The notes under the pieces: model-generated
The model's database searches: none
What the model saw: the letters and a program-made list of their open reading frames with translations, nothing else
Told to the model about the DNA's origin: nothing
Shown: positions 12,181-23,184 of the stretch, in pieces
Layout of the letters: each line of letters starts with the position of its first letter
Numbering within the stretch: position 1 is the stretch's first letter
Made by a program: the position numbers and the translations under genes
DNA from: Nipponacmea schrenckii
Lineage: Eukaryota; Mollusca; Gastropoda; Lottiidae
NCBI GenBank assembly: GCA_030562195.1
Contig: JAUJPP010000005.1
Coordinates: 40,721,106-40,785,105 of the forward strand
DNA: 64,000 nucleotides
Reading direction: 5' to 3'

Positions 12181-12574
12181 GAAGTTCCTTTTCCAACTGA
12201 TTGTTATATTTAAAAAGTAATAACGTCGAAAACTTTGAAAACAATTATTTTACGTAGCAATTTAGACATTTTGTAATAACGAATTTTAACGTTTTTTGAC
12301 ATTCGGGTTCAATCCCTTCCGTAAATAACCGAAACTCTAGTTTAGCAAAAAATAGACAAAATGCGATCATGATTGGCCTTGTGGGCCAATACACTCAACA
12401 AATTACTAATATTACGACGTCGACGTTATTAGTTCCCGCCGAAATCCATGATAACTAAAATATGCAATTGTATGTAAGCAATATTCAGGGAGTATAGATT
12501 AATGACTGTATCCCTGGGGGATTATTATTATAATAGACATAAAGCTAACTGTTTTTTTTTTTTGTTTTTTTTTT

Positions 12575-12775
12575 TAAGATTTGTGGCTTCTGAATGTGTA
12601 TTTTCTTTCTCTTATTCGTTTTTAGTAAGCTAAACATGTATTCCACTGTTTTAAAACTCGGGAAATCGGGAAATTAAAAATGATTGGCTTTTGAATGTGC
12701 ATTTTTTTTTCTCTTATTCGTTTTCTGTAAGCTAAACAGGTAGTCCTCGGTTTTAAAACTGTCAGCAAATTAAAA
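12575..12775 (+). repeat. Direct duplication, unit about 100 bp
   Basis: Both copies contain GGCTT(C/T)TGAATGTG, CTCTTATTCGTTTT, GTAAGCTAAACA and GTTTTAAAACT in order. No gene is seen. Confidence 0.75.
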
Positions 12776-13324
12776 TTTCTCTCTTGTGATTAAAAAATTG
12801 AAAGAAACTGATAAAACCATTACGTTATCATTTAATATAACTGATAATTTTTACATCATTTCTGTGTGTGGCCCAGTTTCTTTAAATCTTGTCGATTTTC
12901 AACTACAAAGTCTTAGCAGGATTATAATTAGTCATCCTAAATATCTTTACATAGAAACCATCGACCTTTAGTTTGTTAAACAGTTTGAAATGTGACCCCC
13001 GGGCAAATCCCGTGGGGCCTGAGTAGATAGATTTTCTTACATTTTCTTTAATAAATAATCATTCTATTATTTACTTGTCTAGATTCTGTATATCTAACCA
13101 CCGATTTTTACCACTTAATTTTACGGAATAATACAATCTTAACGGACTCGAAGACATTTTAAATTTTGCTATAAGATGTATTGTTAAAAAATTTTAAATT
13201 ATTTTTATGTAATAAATTAATAAATGATTTATATTATACAATAAATAAAAAATTTATTTTTTTAATTTTCACACTCTGCGATTTTATATTTCGAGTGCTT
13301 TTTAATTTTATATCACAGTTTGAA

Positions 13325-13395
13325 AATGAAATGAATGGTGTTTTACGACATTTTACGTCCTACTCTTCTAGACCTAATGGGCTAATGAACACGGC
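13325..13395 (-). mobile_element. SINE family 1 tail, minus orientation
   Basis: Plus strand reads TTTTACGTCCTACTCTTCTA, the complement of the family tail, with CCTAATGG upstream as in other copies. About 290 bp downstream of the FoxL2 stop. Confidence 0.55.
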
Positions 13396-13680
13396 ATTTA
13401 ATTGTGATTTACTTTACCAAAACAACATAATATAATATATATTGTTTATTTGTTGTAAAATTAGGCTTTACCTACTATTTCTATGCCTCATATAGACAAC
13501 ATCATGCAGTATATATTGAGGCAATTTTAACAGAAGACTGCCAATGGGTTATGTAGCCCACGATTTTAGAATGGGTAAACAGTTTGGAAATTGGCTACCT
13601 GAGAAAAATGCAGGATGAATAAAATGTTAGATAAGATTTTTCCCTTACTCTTATTATCCTTGTTTGAAAAATATATAAAA

Positions 13681-13688
13681 ACTCACCT
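13681..13688 (-). other. Candidate splice donor overlapping the FoxL2 stop codon
   Basis: Minus strand reads GACAG|GTGAGT; the TGA of the reading frame is part of the donor. Splicing here would leave a phase-2 AG, able to encode the S or R that opens the conserved FoxL2 C-terminal tail. Confidence 0.6.
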
Positions 13689-14600
13689 GTCTGTCCAATA
13701 TGGATAATGCATGGGGCTGAAAGCTTCTGTTTGTTGTCGGCAGGGGAAGGCGAAGGGTCCGGACCCCGTCACTGTACCATAGTCATTAAACTGGGGGTAG
13801 GGGGTCGGGTTTGGGGACATCTGAACTCCCGAAGGTTGCATCCCAGAGTAAGGGTTGATTGTCGAGGGAACTCGTTGACAGGAACCGTAGTTGTTTATAT
13901 TCGACATAGAAGACATATTATTTTGTGAATTATTATGCGATGTTAAACTCCATGGCGAATATTGTGAATATTGAGAATATGGCGACGAGAGGTAGTTCTT
14001 GGTGAAAGCAAATTGATTGAAAGCGCAACTGGAATCTGCAAATAATGGTTTGGGAAGAGAAATAGCTGGTCTGTAGGGACGCTTCATTCTCCTTCTACGG
14101 CGATAATTTCCCTTTTCAAACATATCTTCAAACGCTGGATCCACAGTCCAATAATTTCCCTTCCGTTCACCTCCCCCTTCTCTTGGAACTTTCACAAAAC
14201 ATTCATTTAAACTTAAATTATGTCGGATAGAATTCTGCCAACCTTTTTTATTTTTTTCATAATATGGAAACTTTCCGACGATAAAATTATAAATTCCCGA
14301 CAAAGTCAAACGTTTTTCTGTTGATTCCTTGATGGCCATTGCGATCAGTGCGACGTAAGAATATGGCGGTTTGGTGTTCGGATCTGTATGTTCATTCACA
14401 TTGTCCTTCACAGAATCTTTACTCTTCTCCGAATCTTCGCTTTTCTTTTCTGGGATATCTTCTGGAATTTTATCATGTTTTGATGATTTAATATCCAGGT
14501 ATTTCGAAGAGTCTAACGGCTCCATTTTAACTCCCGGTCCGGTGTTGTAATAATCCTGGTGATTTAAATTAAGTTTATAATCCATTGTACTTAGATTCAT
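13683..14600 (-). CDS. FoxL2: Forkhead box transcription factor FoxL2
   Basis: FoxL2 is a nuclear winged-helix DNA-binding factor of the female gonad and other tissues in animals. Start chosen at the ATG ending at 14,600 (MNLSTMDYK...), 17 nt after a likely acceptor TTTTAG; an in-frame upstream ATG at 14,627 lies across that acceptor. The forkhead domain covers about residues 77-176 ([43 protein letters not shown]) and ends in the basic block [12 protein letters not shown], diagnostic of FoxL2. A sumoylation-type VKME lies near residue 25. The C-terminal half is rich in S/N/Y/P and has no vertebrate-like poly-alanine. It ends YPYWTDR then TGA, where human FOXL2 continues YWDHDSKTGALHSRLDL. 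The TGA sits inside a perfect donor CAG|GTGAGT, so the true protein probably continues from AG in a further exon not located here. 305 residues as read. Confidence 0.93.
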   Translation of the reverse strand: MNLSTMDYKLNLNHQDYYNTGPGVKMEPLDSSKYLDIKSSKHDKIPEDIPEKKSEDSEKSKDSVKDNVNEHTDPNTKPPYSYVALIAMAIKESTEKRLTLSGIYNFIVGKFPYYEKNKKGWQNSIRHNLSLNECFVKVPREGGGERKGNYWTVDPAFEDMFEKGNYRRRRRMKRPYRPAISLPKPLFADSSCAFNQFAFTKNYLSSPYSQYSQYSPWSLTSHNNSQNNMSSMSNINNYGSCQRVPSTINPYSGMQPSGVQMSPNPTPYPQFNDYGTVTGSGPFAFPCRQQTEAFSPMHYPYWTDR

Positions 14601-14616
14601 GGCTGGATTTAGAACT

Positions 14617-15012
14617 TCTAAAATCACAAAGTACTTTCAAATTTATTCAAAAACTTTTATTTCGTTTGAATAATAAATATTTAATGGTATTTAATTGTTC
14701 ACCACAAATTTTCAGTTCTACATACGTCCTATAAATTAATGTCGTTAATATATTAAGTGAAAACGTTATGATTTTCTGAAACCAAATTTACTTCTCGTCT
14801 GCGAATCTAATCACCCAGTAAAATGTCCAGTAATTTCACAGCCTGGTTTTAGTCTCTGGGAGGTTGATTTAAAATAATATTACCTTTAATCAACTAGACG
14901 ATGGCGGTGGCACGACTTGAATTTCTCCCCAATCTTGGTTCCTGTCTTCACTTCAGAGCTGGTAGAAATCTATTGTTTATCTAATGTCGTGTGCTGAAGA
15001 AACAAAACTCAC
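14617..15012 (-). other. Putative FoxL2 5' UTR intron
   Basis: Minus strand shows an acceptor TTGTGATTTTAG ending at 14,618. Two possible donors lie upstream: AAAG|GTAATA at about 14,884 and CGAC|GTGAGT at about 15,010. Which is used cannot be told from sequence. Confidence 0.4.
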
Positions 15013-15432
15013 GTCGTTGAGGTTCCAGGAATCTTGATTTGTCTAAATTCTGATTCCGTCTTTCAACACAGACACAACTTCACTGTAAACCACGGATGAT
15101 GACGTCCAGATTCCAGAACAATTCGCCATAAACTGAATATCCTCAAATTTATGAATAATTTTGATAATTTATTCCAATTCTTGGTGAATTATCCAAAGGA
15201 AAATGGCGTTCCGCTACACGACGTCGATCCACAATCGAAAATATTTGATTTATATTTCTGTCAGTCAGGCATTCCAAAACATTTAGTTTGAAAGTAAAAA
15301 TATTTGGATTCAATTCTTATCAAAAACACAACGTCGACTATTAGTTTGCATTTTCAACTGACAGAGGAATTTTTATTTTACATTTCTTCATAACAGTTGA
15401 AACCAGCTGTCAATCACAGGTATTATGAGAAG

Positions 15433-15477
15433 TTGATTGGTTACTAAGGAACGATTCCTGTAAGTTGAACCAATCAA
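15433..15477 (-). promoter_or_regulatory. FoxL2: Inverted CCAAT pair in the likely FoxL2 promoter
   Basis: TTGATTGGTT at 15,433-15,442 and its exact complement AACCAATCAA at 15,468-15,477 give two CCAAT boxes facing each other, 25 bp apart. Location about 400-550 bp upstream of the candidate 5' exon ends fits a proximal promoter. No clear TATA box. Confidence 0.45.
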
Positions 15478-15499
15478 ATAACGCGCACCTTGTCTAAAC

Positions 15500-16350
15500 C
15501 ACGCCTATTGTTAGAAACCACCACGCCCACTGTTAAAACCAATATTCTTATCAATAATATTGTTGAACTTTCAATTAGTTAATAAAAGAAAAACGATTGA
15601 GTTTCGCGTGTGGGCTTCTAGTAAAATACACGATCGCGCACATGAACATGTAAAATGCAGAGATTGTAATGTAAAGATGAGGAGATAATCTGGTCTTGTA
15701 ATAGGCGATTTCAATCTTTTAATAGAAACATTTTACTCGGGCAAGCTGCTTTCTTTCTGTCGAAACTTGGAAATTATCGGCGAGATTATTTCAATGTTAA
15801 AAACATTTCTAGCATTTGTTAACATTTGACACATTAATTGGTGAATTTTGTGAATATTTTTCTGTTCTAATTCCAATTAAAATGAAGTAAAAGACTCCCA
15901 ATTGCAGACTAGATAGTAGTATTCGATTTCAGTTTATTTAAAAAAGGTTAAATAATTTAGACGCTCGATATTCCGTCTGCTTCCACCGAGTTCTTGATTT
16001 TGGAAAAAATTTAATCCATGTAATTTGTTTGTTTTTGTTTTTGTATCCTCGGTTTTTATTTTTTGCATGAATGAAATAACCAAACTGGGACTAAACCAAA
16101 CGGAGGGACTTGATACTGAACTACAGACAAAGTATAGAATCATTAAGTTACAAAATTAAATTTTAAAAATAAAATAGAAATATAATAACTACAAAAAGAT
16201 GTTATTTAAGAAAAGATATGAGAAAGGTATCCATCTTGAAATTGTGTCACCTTCCGGTACCTGTCAATCACTGCCAGATATGTGATGTGACAAACGAAAT
16301 TCACGTGCATCGTAGACTAAATATTGTCACAAACGGTAAAATTCTCACGG
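15500..16350. other. Intergenic upstream of FoxL2, nothing recognised
   Basis: No exon supported. Short open frames only. Confidence 0.4.
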
Positions 16351-16358
16351 TCTAGTCT

Positions 16359-16673
16359 ATGGTATTAAAATATTTTAACTTTATATTCAAAGATATTCGA
16401 AGATATAATTCATTCATTCGTTTTTTCACTCATTTAAATTTTATTGAAAATTTAAAATCTTTTCGTTTTTACGACCTTTTAAATATTTGTCAATTTTATG
16501 ATAAAAATATACGCAAACATTATCAAATATCTGAAAGTGTAGACGAAATGATACACCCAAATCTTAGAAGGGCATCTATTCTTTTTGCGATCGTTAACCT
16601 ACACAGTCTGTTCCCCTTGGTTTATCGTCCCACCCGAAAGATTTGGCGTCTTTTTAAGAACCAGTTATTCTAA
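16359..16673 (+). CDS. Unrecognised 104-codon open frame
   Basis: ATG to TAA, rich in F, I, N, K, R and Y, with no signal peptide or known motif. It is longer than most chance frames in this AT-rich DNA. The end (PLVYRPTRKIWRLFKNQ) is less biased than the start. It may be chance, a decayed mobile-element ORF or an exon. No function is proposed. Confidence 0.2.
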   Translation: MVLKYFNFIFKDIRRYNSFIRFFTHLNFIENLKSFRFYDLLNICQFYDKNIRKHYQISESVDEMIHPNLRRASILFAIVNLHSLFPLVYRPTRKIWRLFKNQLF

Positions 16674-16679
16674 TGGGTT

Positions 16680-19600
16680 GCTTTTATAATGCGGAAGTAT
16701 CGCTTTTATATAGTACGTATATCTCTCCTATTTATGCACACTAAATAAATATTTTTACTCTCGCAAGTATTCTTTTATGATGTGATTCATGTATTTCAAG
16801 AACAGAATTTAATCAAAATTTTCACCAATTCCATCCGTGATAGTTAATCGCAATTATACAGATAAGTAAGTATGTTGTCAAATGTCCAGAAGATCTCCAA
16901 TTTATGAACAATTTGGGTAATTTTAAAATTTGTATCGAGGTTGCCGAGCTGAAAGTTTGTCCATTCTGAAGAACATTAGGTGGCTGAAACTGAGTAGTCA
17001 ATCTAATCTAAAGATTTGAAGAATGTAGAAGACTGAGTCACTCACGCCACACCATCCAGGGCCGAGTTTCACCGCCATGACATTCGTTCCAACCAGATCG
17101 TACGATTTCTCAAACCACCACCAAACCAACAGTTTTCTAAATCATCCAATTGATTCTAAATCCACTACCAACGACTATCCAGTTTGCGATATCAGCAATT
17201 GCTGGAAGCAACGTAAACTCGTCAATTACCACCATCGCCGATCAGTCAATTCCCCCTTTTTTTATCTTGTAAATCAAGGCCCCTCTTAATCTCAGCGCCT
17301 GAAGTAATTTCTTCGTTTGTAACCAAACCGGGTGCTGTCCTAGAAAATCTTTTAAGACGACTATATACATCTAAATTTGCATCAGTTTACAAATTTTTTA
17401 GTCAAAGACAATACGTATAATAACAAAGCCTTTCAAGCTTTGAAATATTTGATGGTTTTGTTAAACGGCGGAAATCAGACGTGCGAAGTCGAGAAATGAT
17501 AGTGGCCTGGGTCCTGCTGTGATCTACACGAACAAATGAGGTATTAGATTCTTAAAATGGGGTAAAAAACAAACAAGACCTGAAGAAACTTGATTTTAGA
17601 TGGAAGGATAAGAAAAAGCCGGTACCAAATTTCTTTCATCTTGCCGACATCTCATCACAGTATGCTCAGATCATTTGTGAAAAATAAACATTATTTTCTT
17701 CACTGGATAAACAAACAGAGATTTTATTTCCATCTCGAATATCAAGTCATAGTGTATATCAATTCAACATTTAATTATTTTACAAGTATCACTGTTCTAG
17801 AAGACAAATAAATACATTTTAACAGCATTTTTACCATTTTCTTCTTTCGTTTACTGTTTAGAATTCACTGGATGGACGGGTCGTCGAGTGAAAATCTAAT
17901 ATATCAATTTAGCTGATATAATACCCGGAGAAGGTAAGATGGGCTGTCATAGAAAAGGATCTGGACGCTCGGAGGAGATAATAAACCGTGTTCAAGTTAT
18001 ATAAGTTGCAAACCTCCAACTTAACCTATTATATGTCACTACTTGTTCCCCAATCAACAAGCACCTCAAATTTTGGAACAGCTCTAGAAATTTGATTGAC
18101 TTAGAAAACGATCCAAAACAGAAGAAACACATTTCTGATGATTCGGTGCATTTTTGTCCTCACATGTTTTAGCCCAACTTCAAATCAAGAAAAGTTGTAT
18201 CACTAGAAATATCATTCGAAAGGTTGACCGAATTTCAAAACGAAAACGCGAACCCTCCAAGTAAAGCGACCCGTCCTTACAACAAGTGTAAAGACCTGCT
18301 AGGAATTTCAATATCAAACGCTCATTACAAACTTGTCAATTCTGGTTTCACCATCAAAAATGGCGGCGATGAGAAAAGAAAGAGAGAACTAAACATGGTT
18401 CACCTGAAATCTAAACAAGAAAATGGCGTGAAAGCTGACAAGCGGAAAGTGTGTAATGGTGAGATGTATCTGGTGAAATATTTCTAAAAGCCGAAATGAA
18501 GAGAATCTCGGGTTCTAAACATATGGTGTAGACGGAACTCGAGATGTAGGGTGTGGGGACCAAACTATTCAAATATTATTCAATTACAACTCATAGTTTG
18601 TTTAAGAAATACGCGTACATTTCATGTGCATTGAGTTCGGTTTAAGTATTTTTCATAGACCAATGAGTTCAGTAGTCTATGGAACTGGAACTTCTTATTG
18701 GCACACAATTGGTTTGAAATATTGAAACATTTAGGAACTTTCAGACTCTATCCTAAAAGTAATGGATTTTCTTTGACATAAAATGGAGTTTTAGCATTGA
18801 GTTTTGTGTTTTCTGGGAATCATTAAGTTCACTTAACTATTCTTGGTGCTTCAAACAACACCAGATTAGTTGTTCACCTTAGGGATAAAATAAAAAACCA
18901 CAAGAGTAGTAGTTAGGGCCTACCATTTTACGATTTGCTCATAATGAACTTGGAATAAAGAATATGTTGGAATCCAGCAACCACAGACAGTGTCGCTATA
19001 AAATGAATTAAAATAGCCTAATTATAATTCAGATATTTATTCGTCTGCAGTGTAGGCTAATCTAACAAGTTTGCTAACGCAGATCCGTTCTAACGATGCT
19101 ATTTTTAATCAGTAAAATCATGTAGAACCCGTTCGTAATAACGATGACGAATTGTGGAGACCCCGGCTATCTCAAAAATTGAAGAAACGAACACGGTATC
19201 TCGGAAAGCACTTAATGTGTTTGATAAAATATGCGTGCATTAGTGGAAAAAATAAATATATCAAGTTTGGTGTTACACGTGCTTGTTTGTTTTCAATCAT
19301 CGCTTTTATGGTCACAATTCTAATCGTTTAGACATTTCAACCTTATAGACGCTACGTTATCAAGCTAGCACGTGCACTAAAGAGCCTGATTATAACACGG
19401 TTGTCGTGTGACGTGTACTGATGTGATGACGTAATAATAATTAAATAATTAGTGACGTATTAATTAGATTAAAGCTTAATGAATAAATAGTGTATGAGGA
19501 TTGTTTATTAATATATTATGATGTAGAGAGATACATGTGTTTGTTATTCTATGTAATAACGATGTGTTTATAAATAATGTCTAGTTTGAGACGATACAGG

Positions 19601-19790
19601 ATAAAACCCCACTGAAACCCAAATCGCTTACTGATTACAGTATAGTTGAGATAAAACGGGGCTTTTAAACTCAAACTCTGCAATCGATATATATCTAAGA
19701 AACCCTTTTCTTCCGAGCCGCTATAATAATAATATCTTCACCAGCTCTCCAGAAGAAGATAATTTCTTATCAAATTGATTTATACTGAAA
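16680..19790. other. Intergenic, no gene supported
   Basis: Open frames at 17,077-17,289 and 18,224-18,487 show no recognisable domain or exon signals. A short stretch at about 17,930-17,990 (GACGCTCGGAGGAGATAATA, AACCG) resembles the SINE family 1 body (CGTCTAGTCGTTCGGATGGG, ACAATAAACCG) and may be a decayed copy. Confidence 0.4.
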
Positions 19791-19809
19791 TTCATAGCAT
19801 AGTCTCTAC

Positions 19810-22095
19810 TTTTAACCTAGGCCACTGCTTCTATAGGAGAGTATCTCTTATTACACCTAATACTTGTGACCTAGGCCAGTGCTTCTTTAGGAGAGTATCT
19901 CTTATAACACCTAATACTGGTGACCTAGCCCAGTGCTTCTATAGGAGAGTATCTCTTATTACACCTAATACTTGTGACCTAGGCCAGTGCTTCTATAGGA
20001 GAGTATCTCTTATAACACCTAATACTGGTGACTAGGCCAGTGCTTTTATAGGAGAGTATCTCTTATAACTACTAATACAGGTGACCTAGCCCAGTGCTTC
20101 TATAGGAGAGTATCTCTTATAACACCTAATAAAGGTGACCTAGCCCAGTGCTTCTATAGGAGAGTATCTCTTATAACACCTTATACAGGTGACCTAGACC
20201 AGTGCTCCTATAGGAGATTATCTCTTATAACACCTAATACTGGTATCCAAGGCCAGTGCTTCTATAGGAGAGTATCTATAATAACACCTAATATTGGTGA
20301 CCTAGCCCAGTGCTTCTATAGGAGAGTATCTATTAAAACACCTTATACAGGTGACCAAGACCAGTGCTCCTATAGGAGAGTATCTATAATAACACCTAAT
20401 ACAGGTGACCTAGCCCAGTGCTTCTATAGGAGAGTATCTCTTATAACATCTAATACTTGTGACCTAGACCAGTGATTCTATAGGAGAGTATCTATAATAA
20501 CACCTTATACTTGTGACCTGGGCCAGTGCTTCTATAGAAGAGTATCTCTTATAACATCTAATACTTGTGACCTAGACCAGTGCTTCTATAGGAGAATATC
20601 TCTTATAACATCTAATACTTGTGACCTAGACAGTGAATTCTATGGAGAGTATCTCTTATCACCTTATGCTAACGTGACGGGCAGCCATGAGTTCTATAGG
20701 GAAATCTTTCAGACACGGCTTAGCCTACTCTTTTTGCGATCTTCTAACTGTGAGGGATCTTTAACTGCACAGACCTTGTACTAACGGTGCCTGGTTTTTT
20801 CCATCCGAAACTGACTAGACGACTATATGTTCCTGTCAGTCCTCTCTCGACCTATACTACAAGACGGGAAGACAGTGGCATGAGAAAATCCGAACAGTTC
20901 ATCTCGACCTTTCCGGGATTGAACCCTGGACCTTCAGGTTAGCGAGCAAGCGTCTAACCCACTGAGCCACCGCGGCTCCCTTACTTGTGACCTAGACCAG
21001 TGATTCTATAGGAGAGTATCTATAATAACACCTTATACTTGTGACCTAGGCCAGTGCTTCTATAGGAGAGTATCTATAATAACACCTTATACTTGTGACC
21101 TAGGCCAGTGCTTCTATAGGAGAGTATCTATAATAACACCTAATACAGGTGACCTAGCCCAGTGCTTCTATAGGAGAATATCTCTTATAACATCTAATAC
21201 TTGTGACCTAGACCAGTGATTCTATAGGAGAGTATCTATAATAACACCTTATACTTGTGACCTGGGCCAGTGCTTCTATAGGAGAGTATCTCTTATAACA
21301 CCTAACACTGGTGACCTAGGCCAGTGCTTCTATAGGAGAGTATCTCTTATAACACCTAATACTTGTGACCTAGGCCAGTGCTTCTATAGGAGAGTATCTC
21401 TTATAACACCTAATACTTGTGAACTTTGCCAGTGCTTCTATAGGAGAGTATCTCTTATAACACCTAATACTGGTGAACTTTGCCAGTGCTTCTATAGGAG
21501 AGTATCTCTTATAACACCTAATACTGGTGACCTAGCCCAGTGCTTTTATAGGAGAGTATCTCTTATAACACCTAATACAGGTGACCTAGCCCAGTGCTTC
21601 TATAGGAGATTATCTCTTATAACACCTAATACTGGTGACCTAGCCCAGTGCTTCTATAGGAGATTATCTCTTATAACACCTAATACTGGTGACCTAGCCC
21701 AGTGCTTCTATAGGAGAGTATCTCTTATAACACCTAATACTGGTGACCTAGTCCAGTGCTTCTATAGGAGAGTTCTCTTATAACACCTAATACTGGTATC
21801 CAAGGCCAGTGCTTCTATAGGAGAGTATCTATAATAACACCTAATACAGGTGACCTAGACCAGTGCTCCTATAGGAGATTATCTCTTATAACACCTAATA
21901 CTGGTGACCTAGGCCAGTGCTTTTATAGGAGAGTATCTCTTATAACACCTAATATTGGTGACCTAGGCCAGTGCTTTTATAGGAGAGTATCTCTTATAAC
22001 ACCTAATACTTGAAACCTAGGCCAGTGCTTTTATAGGAGAGTATCTCTTATCACACCTAATACTTGAAACCTAGGCCAGTGCTTCTATAGGAGAG
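19810..22095 (+). repeat. 54-bp satellite array, about 35 copies, split by a SINE
   Basis: Unit contains GTGACCTAG(G/C)CCAGTGCTTC, TATAGGAGAGTATCTCTTAT and AACACCTAATACT. The unit length is a multiple of three, which creates open frames that are not genes. Variants (CTATAATAACACC versus CTTATAACACC) cluster, suggesting local spread. Interrupted at 20,690-20,980. Confidence 0.95.
20690..20980 (-). mobile_element. SINE family 1, tRNA-headed copy inside the satellite
   Basis: Minus strand begins GGGAGCCGCGGTGGCTCAGT, continues with A box TGGCTCAGTGGGTTAGACGC and B box AGGGTTCAATCCCGG, then a body ending at AAGATCGCAAAAAGAGTAGG. The body matches the 41,800-42,045 copy (TTAAAGATCCCTC, GCAAAAAGAGTAGGCTAA). 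This copy supplies the family's head; the usual tail is lost or diverged. No full cloverleaf tRNA. Confidence 0.8.
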
Positions 22096-22109
22096 TAATC
22101 AAGTACATG

Positions 22110-22690
22110 TAATACAAATTTACGTAAAGAGGTGTGCATAATTCAAATAAATTATTTCTATTTTCTAGAATTTGTTAATTAATATACAAATAAAACACAT
22201 TAAATTCATCTCCAAACAAAATGTAAATATAGATTTGAAATCTAGACAAATACAAACTACCAAGTATACACAAACGAACAATAACAAATACAAACCATAT
22301 ACAAATTATCAATAGATTCAAAATTCAAAATACAGAACATCACACAAATAACAGTAGTATAGAAATACACATTTTTAAATGCAGATATGAGATACAAACA
22401 CATGAAATATAGGCCAACAAAATAGAAAGAAATCTAATCAACAATGCACATTACATGTTTATAGGCCTACATGTATTTATGTTTTTGAGTGTTTATATAA
22501 ATGTTTTTTTTGTATATCATTATTTTATCATGTTTTATTGCATTATCTGTAAAGCGTTTGGTGATAATTTATGTAATAATTAATAATGACAATAATAATT
22601 TATTAACTTATAAAGCGCCTCTAACCAGTTTTAAATACTGCTCTATGGCGCTGAATACATTATGGTAAAATATATATAATATAATAATCA
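22110..22690. other. AT-rich intergenic sequence
   Basis: A-rich tract with many ACAAA/AATACA words and no gene. About 22,600-22,660 (TTATAAAGCGCCTCTAACCA) may be a retroelement tail, unassigned. Confidence 0.35.
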
Positions 22691-22698
22691 TAATAAGT

Positions 22699-23184
22699 TT
22701 AAAGGGATAATAGGCGTTAGAATACACTCGTCCTACGGCTTATATTTGTGTTTCATATTGACTTTTAGTTAAATAAGTATGCATCCCACACTTTACCAAA
22801 TTTTAAAAAGCCACAATAAAAATATATTCGGAATTTTAAAAAAAAGTGAGCCAGCGACGATTCCATTCAGTTTGAGAATAAAAGCGTCTGGTAAATCAAC
22901 GCTAAAACATCATTGTGGAATTCAACAGTAGGGGTCAAGGTCGCGTGAAAATTCACATGTTAGAGTTACTTCCCTTTATATTTACACGATTTAAAAATCG
23001 CTTGATGGATGGCTCAAGCGTTTTATAATTAACTACTTTATTTTGGGGATTTATCGGATTTTAGAGGGATTTTGATGTATAGGTATGACACCAGGTAAGT
23101 CCACTGATGGATATATACTGTTATTGTCCAAATTTGAGTGAACTTAAAATTTTATGTTCGTTCTAACGCCTATTATCCCTTTAA
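22699..23184. mobile_element. Complete TTAA-ended MITE, family 1, 486 bp
   Basis: Begins TTAAAGGGATAATAGGCGTT(AGAA) and ends with the exact inverse complement, giving a perfect 24-bp terminal inverted repeat. TTAA at both ends fits the target preference of piggyBac-type transposases. No coding capacity. The right arm contains ATGACACCAGGTAAGTCCAC, shared with copies at 32,880 and 45,600. Confidence 0.85.

Noticed and set aside
13707..13928. 73-codon plus-strand open frame antisense to FoxL2
   Set aside because: Shadow of the FoxL2 coding strand. An antisense transcript is possible but the sequence gives no evidence of a protein.
20900..20980. Functional tRNA gene on the minus strand
   Set aside because: A and B boxes are good, but the sequence continues as a SINE body and no complete acceptor stem is visible.
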